This document shows positions 37,988-45,584 of a stretch of 64,000 bases of DNA, in pieces. Below the pieces are notes generated by a model, which was given only the letters and a program-made list of their open reading frames with translations, ran no database searches and had not been told where the DNA came from. This DNA is from Humibacillus xanthopallidus. Its GTDB lineage: Bacteria > Actinomycetota > Actinomycetes > Actinomycetales > Dermatophilaceae. The first letter of the stretch is position 1, and each line of letters begins with the position of its first letter. The stretch is taken from contig NZ_VFPM01000003.1 in NCBI RefSeq assembly GCF_006716675.1, positions 868,001 to 932,000 of the forward strand. Direction: 5' to 3'. The position numbers and the translations under genes were made by a program.

Positions 37988-39019
37988 ATGACGATGCACG
38001 CCGAACCCTCGACCTCGCCGGCTGCGGAGACAGCCGCGAGCGCCCTCGACGCCCCCACCCGCACCGCCCTCTTCGAGACGATGGTGCTCTGTCGAACGTA
38101 CGAGGAGGCGATCCTTCGGGAGTACCACGCCGACAAGGGGCCGGGCTTCGACATCGGCAAGGGTCTCGTGCCCGGCGAGATGCACCTCTCGGCCGGGCAG
38201 GAGCCCGTGGCTGCGGGGGTGTGCGCGCACCTCACGACCGACGACGCGGTGACGGCGACGCACCGTCCGCACCACCTCGCGATCGCGCACGGGATGGACC
38301 TGCGCGCGATGACGGCCGAGATCTTCGGTCGCGAGACGGGTCTCGGGCGCGGACGTGGGGGCCACATGCACCTCTTCGACCCCGCCACCCACTTCTCCTG
38401 CTCCGGGATCATCGCCGAGGGCTACCCACCGGCCCTCGGGCAGGCGTTCGCCTTCCAGCGCAAGCAGACCGACCGCGTGGCCGTCGCGGTGACCGGCGAG
38501 GGAGCCGCCAACCAGGGCGCCTTCCACGAGTCGCTCAACCTCGCGGCCCGCTGGTCGCTACCGGTCGTCTTCGTCGTCGAGGACAACGACTGGGCGATCT
38601 CGGTGCCGCGTGACGCTGCGACCGCGGTCCCGTCCAACGCGGATCGCGCTGCGGCGTATGGCATTCCAGGTGAGCGCGTCGAGGACAACGACGTCGAGGC
38701 GGTGTATGCCGCGGCGGCCCGTGCCGTCGAACGTGCGAGGTCGGGCGCCGGCCCGTCACTCATCGAGATCCACACCCTGCGGCTCTGGGGACACTTCGAG
38801 GGCGATGCCCAGGGCTACCGCCCGGAGCTGGCAGAAGTGCCCTCCCACGACCCGATTCCCCGCTACGAGAAGGCGCTTCGCGAGGCAGGCGTGCTCGATG
38901 ACGACGCCGTGCAGCGCATCCGCGCCGCGGCTGCCGAGCGCGTCGAGGACGCGATCGCCTATGCGAAGTCCAGCCCCTTGCCCGACCCTGCGTCGGCGAC
39001 CTCCTACGTGTTCGCCTGA
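37988..39019 (+). CDS. 2-oxoacid dehydrogenase E1 alpha subunit (acetoin/pyruvate type)
   Basis: 343 residues. The thiamine diphosphate motif reads GEGAANQGAFHESLNLAARWSLPVVFVVEDN (a GDG-x-N variant with Glu), and HRPHHLAIAHGMD and GRGGHMHLFD are typical of the acetoin/pyruvate dehydrogenase alpha family. It is the decarboxylating half of E1. The substrate (pyruvate, acetoin or branched 2-oxoacid) is not settled. ATG 37988 has GGAG with a 6-nt gap. It is followed after 10 nt by the beta subunit, a typical operon. Confidence 0.88.
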   Translation: MTMHAEPSTSPAAETAASALDAPTRTALFETMVLCRTYEEAILREYHADKGPGFDIGKGLVPGEMHLSAGQEPVAAGVCAHLTTDDAVTATHRPHHLAIAHGMDLRAMTAEIFGRETGLGRGRGGHMHLFDPATHFSCSGIIAEGYPPALGQAFAFQRKQTDRVAVAVTGEGAANQGAFHESLNLAARWSLPVVFVVEDNDWAISVPRDAATAVPSNADRAAAYGIPGERVEDNDVEAVYAAAARAVERARSGAGPSLIEIHTLRLWGHFEGDAQGYRPELAEVPSHDPIPRYEKALREAGVLDDDAVQRIRAAAAERVEDAIAYAKSSPLPDPASATSYVFA

Positions 39020-39029
39020 GGAGACGACG

Positions 39030-40076
39030 ATGACCATCACAGACACCCCCACCGCACCCGCCCCCCAGGCCAGCCGCCGGCTCACGACGTCGAAGGCCAT
39101 GGTCGAGGCGATCGCCCAGGAGATGGAGCGCGACCCGGCGGTCGTCTACCTCGGCGAGGACGTCGGCGCCTACGGCGGGATCTTCAGCTCGACCACGGAC
39201 CTGCTCGCCCGCTTCGGCCCGGAACGCATCATCGACACGCCCATCTCGGAGACGGCCTTCATCGGCCTCGGCATCGGGGCGGCCGTCGAGGGGATGCGAC
39301 CGATCGTGGAGCTGATGTTCGCCGACTTCATGGGCGTGTGCCTCGACCAGATCTACAACCACATGGCCAAGATCCACTTCGAGTCCGGCGGCAACGTCAG
39401 GGTGCCCATGGTGCTGACCACCGCCGTCGGCGGCGGCTACTCCGACGGTGCGCAGCACTCGCAGTGCCTCTGGGGCACGTTTGCCCACCTGCCCGGGATG
39501 AAGGTCGTCGTGCCGAGCAACCCGGCCGACGCCAAGGGCCTCATGACCTCCGCGATCCGCGACGACAACCCCGTCGTCTACATGTTCCACAAGGGCGTGA
39601 TGGGCCTCGCCTGGATGGCGAAGAACGCGCGGTCCGTCGGCGACGTGCCGGACGGCGAGCACCTCGTTCCGATCGGCAAGGCTGCGGTGGCGCGGCCCGG
39701 CACGGACGTCACTGTCGTGACGCTCTCGCTGTCGGTGCACCACGCCCTCGATGTCGCCGAGAAGCTCTCGGGCGAAGGCGTCGAGGTCGAGGTCATCGAC
39801 CTGCGAAGCCTCGTGCCGCTCGAACGGGAGGCCATCCTCACCTCCGTGGCGAAGACCGGTCACCTCGTTGTCGTCGACGAGGACTACCTGTCCTTCGGCC
39901 TGTCCGGCGAGGTCGTCGCGACGGTGACCGACCACGACCCGACGATGCTCAAGGCACCCGTCCACCGGGTCGCCGTGCCCGACGTCCCGATCCCCTACGC
40001 CCACGGGCTGGAGTACGCCGTGCTCCCCCGCCCCGATCGGATCGAGGCTGCGATCCGGAGGTCGCTGGCGCTGTGA
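39030..40076 (+). CDS. 2-oxoacid dehydrogenase E1 beta subunit
   Basis: 348 residues. Family landmarks: VYLGEDVGAYGGIF, ISETAFIGLGIGAAVEGMRPIVELMFADFMGVCLDQI, and VIDLRSLVPLE. It forms the alpha2beta2 heterotetramer with the upstream gene. ATG 39030 has GAGGAGA with a 6-nt spacer. Its TGA overlaps the start of the lipoyl-domain gene (GTGA), so E1 and the lipoyl protein are probably made in step. Confidence 0.9.
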   Translation: MTITDTPTAPAPQASRRLTTSKAMVEAIAQEMERDPAVVYLGEDVGAYGGIFSSTTDLLARFGPERIIDTPISETAFIGLGIGAAVEGMRPIVELMFADFMGVCLDQIYNHMAKIHFESGGNVRVPMVLTTAVGGGYSDGAQHSQCLWGTFAHLPGMKVVVPSNPADAKGLMTSAIRDDNPVVYMFHKGVMGLAWMAKNARSVGDVPDGEHLVPIGKAAVARPGTDVTVVTLSLSVHHALDVAEKLSGEGVEVEVIDLRSLVPLEREAILTSVAKTGHLVVVDEDYLSFGLSGEVVATVTDHDPTMLKAPVHRVAVPDVPIPYAHGLEYAVLPRPDRIEAAIRRSLAL

Positions 40077-40306
40077 CCGACGTTCTCTTCCCGCCGCTGT
40101 CGGTGGAGAAGCCCGACACCGAGGGCATCCTCGCCACCTGGTTCGTCAGCGACGGTGCTGTCGTCGCCGCCGACCAGCTCATCGCGGAGGTGCAGGTCGA
40201 CAAGGTGTCGGCCGACGTGGCAGCGCCCGTGGCGGGCACCATCCACCTGCTCGTGGCCGAGGAGGCCGTCGTCACCCAGGGGGCGCCCATCGCACGCATC
40301 GAGTGA
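40073..40306 (+). CDS. Free-standing lipoyl-domain protein
   Basis: 77 residues, a single biotin/lipoyl attachment domain. The modified lysine lies in VQVDKVSADV (about residue 43) at the hairpin turn. Ordinary E2 components add a peripheral-binding domain and a catalytic acyltransferase domain. Neither follows here, since the next gene is unrelated. It therefore looks like a minimal lipoyl carrier for the E1 pair, reminiscent of the H protein of glycine cleavage. GTG 40073 overlaps the E1 beta stop by 4 bases. Where the acyl group goes is unknown. Confidence 0.75.
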   Translation: MTDVLFPPLSVEKPDTEGILATWFVSDGAVVAADQLIAEVQVDKVSADVAAPVAGTIHLLVAEEAVVTQGAPIARIE

Positions 40307-40329
40307 CGCGCGCTGGGTAAGGCCCCCAC

Positions 40330-41502
40330 ATGACCTCCTCGGACGAGCACGCCCATCGGCTACCGGCCCCCGCCCGGGCGGCGGTGGCACTGGAAGACAA
40401 CGGCGGCCTCGACCCCGCCGTCGACACGCTGCGCAGTGTCACAGCGCCCCTCGACACCTCGCCCCTCGGGGCGGTGCTCCGAGGTGAGTGGCTGGGCCAT
40501 GCGCTGCACCCTTCACTGAGCGACCTGCCCCTCGGGATGTGGACCGCGACCACCGCCCTGGACCTCTTCGGAGGCACCGGCTCGAGGGACGCAGCCCGCC
40601 GTCTCGTCGGCATGGGACTGCTCGCCGCCGCACCCACGGCCCTTTCGGGGTGGGCCGAGTGGCGTCGCGCCGACCGCCGGTCGCAGCGCGTCGGAGTGGC
40701 CCACGCCGCCCTCAACGCCACCGCTGCCGTGCTGTATGCCGGGTCGTGGTCGGCGCGTCGCCGTGACCGACACCGGGTGGGTGCCGTTCTGGCCCTCGCG
40801 GGAGCAGGCGCCGCTGGCGCCGCCGGTTATCTCGGCGGTCACCTCACAGCCGTCCGCAAGGTGTCGAGCCGACACCCTGCCTTCGCCGCGATGGAAGGCC
40901 GAGCTCACGGTGGGAGCGACGACACCAAGGCGACGGCCGGCTCGAGCGCGGTGTCGTCGGCAGCGTCGGGCACTCCTGTCGCGCGCCGCCGCGCCACGCC
41001 GGACGAGGTCATCGGCGCCATCGCAGCGCAGCACGCGAGGATCACCACCCTCATCACGCAGGTGGGCACCGCTGGACCTGACGACCGGCCGGCGAGGCTT
41101 CGAGACCTCTTGGGATACCTGGCCGGGCACGAGGCAGTCGAGGAGGAACTCCTCCACCCCCTCCTTCGCGTCGGGAACGCCCACGAGGTCGCGCAGCAGC
41201 GCGTGCTCGAGGAGGAAGGGGTCGGGCAGCAGCTGGAGCACCTCGAGCAGCTCGATCCGGCCTCGCCGTCCTTCAGCACGCAGTTCGACCTCATCGAGGA
41301 CGCGATCATGCATCACGCCAGGGCCGAGGAGGCCGAGGAGCTCCCGCGGTTGGCGGGCGCCCTCAGCGAGGCGGACGCGGCGCTCGTCCTCAGCGCCCTC
41401 GCGGCCCAGGAGGCAGCCGCACCCAAACGACGGGGCAGCTTCGCCGAGATGCTCGCGGCTGCGAAGAACGACGTGCGAGCCCTCGACATCCCACACGCCT
41501 GA
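40330..41502 (+). CDS. DUF2231 membrane domain fused to a hemerythrin-like domain
   Basis: 390 residues. The N-terminal half is a DUF2231-like four-helix membrane unit (GHALHPSLSDLPLGMWTATTALDLFGG, and later GVAHAALNATAAVLYAGSW). The C-terminal 170 residues have a hemerythrin-HHE pattern (EVIGAIAAQHARI, GHEAVEEELLHPLLR, IMHHARAEEAEELPRL) with His and Glu ligands spaced for a di-iron site. It may sense oxygen or handle iron at the membrane. This is inference. ATG 40330 follows a TAAGGC box. Confidence 0.82.
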   Translation: MTSSDEHAHRLPAPARAAVALEDNGGLDPAVDTLRSVTAPLDTSPLGAVLRGEWLGHALHPSLSDLPLGMWTATTALDLFGGTGSRDAARRLVGMGLLAAAPTALSGWAEWRRADRRSQRVGVAHAALNATAAVLYAGSWSARRRDRHRVGAVLALAGAGAAGAAGYLGGHLTAVRKVSSRHPAFAAMEGRAHGGSDDTKATAGSSAVSSAASGTPVARRRATPDEVIGAIAAQHARITTLITQVGTAGPDDRPARLRDLLGYLAGHEAVEEELLHPLLRVGNAHEVAQQRVLEEEGVGQQLEHLEQLDPASPSFSTQFDLIEDAIMHHARAEEAEELPRLAGALSEADAALVLSALAAQEAAAPKRRGSFAEMLAAAKNDVRALDIPHA

Positions 41503-41554
41503 GCTGAGCCGGTCCTGACCTCGCGCCACGTGGACACGTACTCGGACGACCGCA

Positions 41555-41586
41555 TGAGGGGGTGGCCCTGTCGGGCCACCCCCTCA
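41555..41586. terminator. Bidirectional terminator
   Basis: A perfect 14-bp stem (41555-41568 with 41573-41586) with a TGTC loop lies between the convergent hemerythrin-fusion and nrdJ genes. Confidence 0.75.
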
Positions 41587-41603
41587 CCACCGGTCCGGCC
41601 TGA

Positions 41604-44522
41604 TCAGCTGCAGCCGCTGGTGCTTCCGCAGCCCTCGCAGACGTAGCAGGAGCCGGCGGGACGCATCTTCGTGCCGCAGGTCATGCAGATCGGGGCGTCG
41701 GCGGTGATGCCGCCGAACTTCTCGAGCAGCTCCGCCGAGCTGTGCACCTCGCTCGAGATCTCGCGAGCGGAGGCCGCACCCGCCCCCGACTTCACCTCGG
41801 AAGCCTTGAGCTCTCCCTTGTCCTCAGGCTTTGCCTCAGGCGCCTTCCTCGCGACGGGAGCCGACTGCTGGAGGGTCTCCAGCTCGTCCTCGAGGTCCTC
41901 GTCGGAGTCGTCGGCCTCGGCCTCGTAGGAGCCGGTCTCGACCTGACGGGCCCGCTCGGCGGCCGTGTGGATGCCCATGAAGGAGCGGGTGTCGAAGTCG
42001 AGGTAGTCGAGAGCCAGGCGGCGGAAGACGTAGTCCATGATCGACTGAGCCATCCGCACGTCGGGGTCATCGGTGAGGCCGGCGGGCTCGAAGCGCAGGT
42101 TGGTGAACTTCTCGACGAAGGTCTCGAGCGGCACGCCGTACTGCAGGCCGATGGAGACGGCGATCGAGAAGGCGTCCATCACGCCGGCGAGGGTCGAGCC
42201 CTGCTTGCCGAACTTCAGGAAGATCTCACCGAGCTGGGCGTCGTCGTAGGTGCCGGCCGTGAGGTACCCCTCGGCGCCACCGACGGAGAACGACGTCGTC
42301 TGCGACGTGCGGCGCTTGGGCAGACGGCGACGGACCGGGCGGTACTCGATGACCTTCTCGACCTTGACCTCGGCGGCCGCTGCGTCGGAGGCGTCCTTCT
42401 TGTCCTTGGCGGTCGAGCCACCGTCGGACAGGGGCTGGCCGACCTTGCAGTTGTCGCGGTAGACCGCGAGCGCCTTGAGGCCGAGCTTCCACCCCTGAAG
42501 GTAGACGTCCTCGATCTCCTCGACCGTGGCGTCCTCGGGCAGGTTGACCGTCTTGCTGATCGCGCCCGAGAGGAAGGGCTGCGTCGCGGCCATCATGCGC
42601 ACATGGCCCATGGCCGAGATCGAGCGTGCGCCCATGGCGGTGTCGAAGACCTCGTAGTGCTCCGGCTTGAGGCCGGGCGCGTCGATGACGTGGCCCTTGT
42701 CAGCGATGTACTCGACGATCGCCTCGATCGACTCCTGCTGGTAGCCGAGCTTCTTGAGTGCACGCGGGATCGTCAGGTTGACGATCTGCATCGAACCGCC
42801 GCCGACGAGCTTCTTGAACTTCACGAGTGAGAAGTCGGGCTCGATGCCGGTGGTGTCGCAGTCCATCATGAAGCCGATGGTGCCGGTCGGGGCGAGCACC
42901 GACGCCTGGGCGTTGCGGTAGCCGCTCTTCTCACCGAGCTTGATGACGTCGTCCCACGCCTTCGTCGCGAGCTTGTGGATGTCGGAGTCCATCGCGTCGA
43001 GCGTCTTGATGTTGTCGTTGGCGGCCTGGTGCTTGCGCATGACGCGCTTGTGGGCGTCGGCGTTGCGGGCGTATCCGGCATACGCCCCGACGACCGCGGC
43101 CATCTCGGCCGAGCGCTTGTAGGCGGCGCCGGTGAGCAGAGACGTGATGGAGGCGGCGAGCGAGCGGCCACCCTCGGAGTCGTAGCCGTGGCCGGTCGCC
43201 ATGAGCAGCGCGCCGAGGTTGGCGTAGCCGATGCCGAGCTGACGGTAGTTGCGCGTCGTCTCGCCGATCGGCTCGGTCGGGAAGTCGGCGAAGCAGATCG
43301 AGATGTCCATCGCCGTGATGACGAGCTCGACGACCTTCTGGAAGGTCACCGCGTCGAACGTGTCGTCGTCGCGCAGGAACTTCAGCAGGTTGAGCGAGGC
43401 AAGGTTGCACGAGGAGTTGTCGAGCGACATGTACTCCGAGCACGGGTTGGAGGCCGTGATGCGGCCCGTCTCGGGGTTCGTGTGCCAGGCGTTGATCGTG
43501 TCGTCGTACTGGATGCCGGGGTCGGCGCACTCCCACGCAGCCTTGGCGATCTTGCCGAAGAGCTCACGGGCGTCGACGGTGTCGATGACCGAGCCGTCGA
43601 GACGCGAGCGCAGACCGAACTCGGTGCCCTCCTCGACCGCCTTCATGAACTCGTCGTTGACGCGCACCGAGTTGTTGGCGTTCTGGTACTGCACGGACAC
43701 GATGTCCTTGCCGCCGAGGTCCATGTCGAACCCGGCGTCGCGCAGCGCACGGATCTTGTCCTCCTCGCGCGCCTTGGTCTCGACGAACTCCTCGATGTCG
43801 GGGTGGTCGACGTCGAGCACGACCATCTTGGCCGCGCGACGCGTGGCGCCGCCGGACTTGATGGTGCCCGCGGAGGCGTCGGCGCCGCGCATGAAGGAGA
43901 CCGGGCCCGAGGCCGTGCCACCGCTGCTCAGCAGCTCCTTGGAGGAGCGGATCCGCGAGAGGTTGAGGCCGGCGCCGGAGCCGCCCTGGAAGATCTTCCC
44001 CTCTTCCTTGTACCAGTTGAGGATCGAGTCCATCGAGTCGTCGACCGAGAGGATGAAGCACGCCGAGACCTGCTGCGGGCTCTTGGTGCCGACGTTGAAC
44101 CACACCGGGGAGTTGAACGAGAAGACCTGGTGCAGCAGCGCCCACGTCAGCTCGTGCTCGAAGATCTCGGCGTCCTCCGCCGAGGAGAAGTAGCCGTTGC
44201 TCTTGCCGGCGGCGACGTAGGTCAGCACGACCCGGTCGATGAGCTGCTTGAGCGAGCTCTCGCGGGCCGGGGTGCCGACGGCGCCGCGGAAGTACTTGGT
44301 CGTGACGATGGTGCTCGCGTTGACCGACCAGAAGTCGGGGAACTCGACGCCGCGCTGCTCGAAGATCGTGACGCCGGTCTTCCAGTTCTGCTGGACGACG
44401 TCGCGCTTCTCCCAGGTCACCTCGTCGTACGGGTGAACCCCGGGGGTGGTGTAGATGCGCTCGACCTTGACGCCCTTGGCGCCTGCCTTCGAGCGTGAGC
44501 TCCGGTTACCGATCTCCGTCAT
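41604..44522 (-). CDS. nrdJ: Class II (adenosylcobalamin-dependent) ribonucleotide reductase
   Basis: 972 residues. Substrate and radical-site features include SACFILSV, GGSGAGLNLSRIR, NPCSEYMSLDNSSCNLASLNLLKF and an AQASVLAPTGTIGFMMDCDT-like segment. The C-terminal region has a linker and a zinc-ribbon CMTCGTKM...CYVCEGCG. Class II enzymes use coenzyme B12 for radical generation and work with or without oxygen. ATG 44522 has GGGAGG with a 9-nt spacer. Transcription probably comes from nrdR, 164 nt upstream. I see no cobalamin riboswitch in that gap, which contains a hairpin at 44548-44566. Confidence 0.93.
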   Translation of the reverse strand: MTEIGNRSSRSKAGAKGVKVERIYTTPGVHPYDEVTWEKRDVVQQNWKTGVTIFEQRGVEFPDFWSVNASTIVTTKYFRGAVGTPARESSLKQLIDRVVLTYVAAGKSNGYFSSAEDAEIFEHELTWALLHQVFSFNSPVWFNVGTKSPQQVSACFILSVDDSMDSILNWYKEEGKIFQGGSGAGLNLSRIRSSKELLSSGGTASGPVSFMRGADASAGTIKSGGATRRAAKMVVLDVDHPDIEEFVETKAREEDKIRALRDAGFDMDLGGKDIVSVQYQNANNSVRVNDEFMKAVEEGTEFGLRSRLDGSVIDTVDARELFGKIAKAAWECADPGIQYDDTINAWHTNPETGRITASNPCSEYMSLDNSSCNLASLNLLKFLRDDDTFDAVTFQKVVELVITAMDISICFADFPTEPIGETTRNYRQLGIGYANLGALLMATGHGYDSEGGRSLAASITSLLTGAAYKRSAEMAAVVGAYAGYARNADAHKRVMRKHQAANDNIKTLDAMDSDIHKLATKAWDDVIKLGEKSGYRNAQASVLAPTGTIGFMMDCDTTGIEPDFSLVKFKKLVGGGSMQIVNLTIPRALKKLGYQQESIEAIVEYIADKGHVIDAPGLKPEHYEVFDTAMGARSISAMGHVRMMAATQPFLSGAISKTVNLPEDATVEEIEDVYLQGWKLGLKALAVYRDNCKVGQPLSDGGSTAKDKKDASDAAAAEVKVEKVIEYRPVRRRLPKRRTSQTTSFSVGGAEGYLTAGTYDDAQLGEIFLKFGKQGSTLAGVMDAFSIAVSIGLQYGVPLETFVEKFTNLRFEPAGLTDDPDVRMAQSIMDYVFRRLALDYLDFDTRSFMGIHTAAERARQVETGSYEAEADDSDEDLEDELETLQQSAPVARKAPEAKPEDKGELKASEVKSGAGAASAREISSEVHSSAELLEKFGGITADAPICMTCGTKMRPAGSCYVCEGCGSTSGCS

Positions 44523-44547
44523 GTCCTGCGGCCTCCCTGACCGTGGT

Positions 44548-44566
44548 GGGCCCCCCGCCGGGGCCC
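44548..44566 (-). other. Hairpin in the nrdR-nrdJ intercistronic region
   Basis: GGGCCCC (44548-44554) pairs with GGGGCCC (44560-44566), 25 nt before the nrdJ start. It could be a weak terminator lowering nrdJ relative to nrdR, or a leader structure. Its role is unproved. Confidence 0.4.
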
Positions 44567-44686
44567 GATGGGCTTCGTGCTCGTCTCGTCCATGCCAGTG
44601 TCTCGCCGGGGTCTGACAGTCCCCTTGGCCGTTCGGCGCTGTGTTCGTGGAGGGTGGTGGTGCGCGTGCTCCCGCTGTCGCAGCGG

Positions 44687-45184
44687 CTACCGTGGCGCGC
44701 CGAGCGGGGCAGAGCCCGTGGGCTCCTCCCCCACCGCGTCACGCTCGGCCCGAAGGAGGGCGATCGCCCCTTCGAAGTCCTCGAGGCTCTCCCAGCCCTG
44801 GTACACGCTGGCGAACCTGAGGAAGGCGACCTCGTCGAGCTCGCGAAGCGGCTCGAGGACGGCCATGCCCACCTCGTGCGCCTCGATCTCGGCGTTGCCC
44901 TGCGCCCGGATGGTCTCCTCGACCTTCTGGGCGAGCAGCGCCAGGTCGTCCTCCGTCACCGGTCGGCCCTGGCAGGCCTTGCGGACGCCGGAGAGCACCT
45001 TGGCCCGGCTGAACGGCTCGGACGCCCCCGACCGCTTCATGACGCTGAGGCTCGAGGTCTCGAGCGTCGTGAAGCGGCGGTTGCACTCCGGGCACTGACG
45101 CCGGCGGCGGATCGCCGCGCCGTCGTCCGTGGTGCGCGAGTCGATGACTCGCGAGTCGGTGTGGCGACAGAACGGGCAGTGCAC
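44687..45184 (-). CDS. nrdR: Ribonucleotide reductase transcriptional repressor
   Basis: About 165 residues: the zinc-ribbon (HCPFCRHTDSRVIDSR...CPECNRRFTTLE) followed by the ATP-cone domain (VMKRSGASEPFSRAKVLSGVRKAC...). NrdR binds ATP/dATP and represses ribonucleotide reductase genes at palindromic NrdR boxes. GTG 45184 is chosen because it aligns with the usual start directly at HCPFC. GTG 45193 and ATG 45214 are alternatives. It is upstream of nrdJ on the same strand. Candidate NrdR boxes lie in its own promoter region. Confidence 0.9.
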   Translation of the reverse strand: MHCPFCRHTDSRVIDSRTTDDGAAIRRRRQCPECNRRFTTLETSSLSVMKRSGASEPFSRAKVLSGVRKACQGRPVTEDDLALLAQKVEETIRAQGNAEIEAHEVGMAVLEPLRELDEVAFLRFASVYQGWESLEDFEGAIALLRAERDAVGEEPTGSAPLGAPR

Positions 45185-45584
45185 GTCGGCCACCTTCCCT
45201 TCCCCGTGGTGCATTCGTGGAAACGTCCTCACCTCGCCCCGTATGCCGCCCGCCCGGCTCCTGATCGGGCCCGCAGGCCCGCGCCGGTGTTCGTGGGCCC
45301 GGCGCGGGCCTGTGGACAGATCGAGGGTCGTGCTGGGGATGAGCTGGGGACGACGTGTGGGTAACCCCCATCTACCTGGGGACTACATGTGGACGTCTTA
45401 CATCTGTGCAACTACTAGATGTAGGGGTAACTGTAGGCGCGGTGTGACCGAGACCGCAAGCACGCGCGAGCGATTCGGCGCGTCGGGTCGCTGACCTGCA
45501 CAAACGCACCAGCAGTCACAGGCGTCACGGCGTGTCGCCACAACATCTAGGGGTGCGTCCGCCCACGCCGCCCCTCATCTGGCG
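45185..45584. other. 400-bp intergenic region upstream of nrdR
   Basis: It holds the nrdR promoter/operator described separately and a GTATGCCG octamer near 45240. It also contains a short A/T-richer stretch around 45380-45420. I see no small gene or structured RNA that I can support. Confidence 0.55.
45382..45424 (-). promoter_or_regulatory. nrdR promoter with two candidate NrdR boxes
   Basis: On the minus strand TTGCAC (45406-45411) and TGTAGT (45382-45387) are 18 nt apart, a plausible -35/-10. Related motifs CTAGATGTAG (45415-45424) and TACATGTGG (45384-45392) lie at 32-bp spacing, one upstream of the -35 and one on the -10. A further CTAGATGTTG-like copy (minus strand) lies at about 45542-45551. 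Confidence 0.4.

Noticed and set aside
44523..44686. Cobalamin riboswitch before nrdJ
   Set aside because: The conserved B12-box-like core is not seen. The region holds only a GC-rich hairpin.
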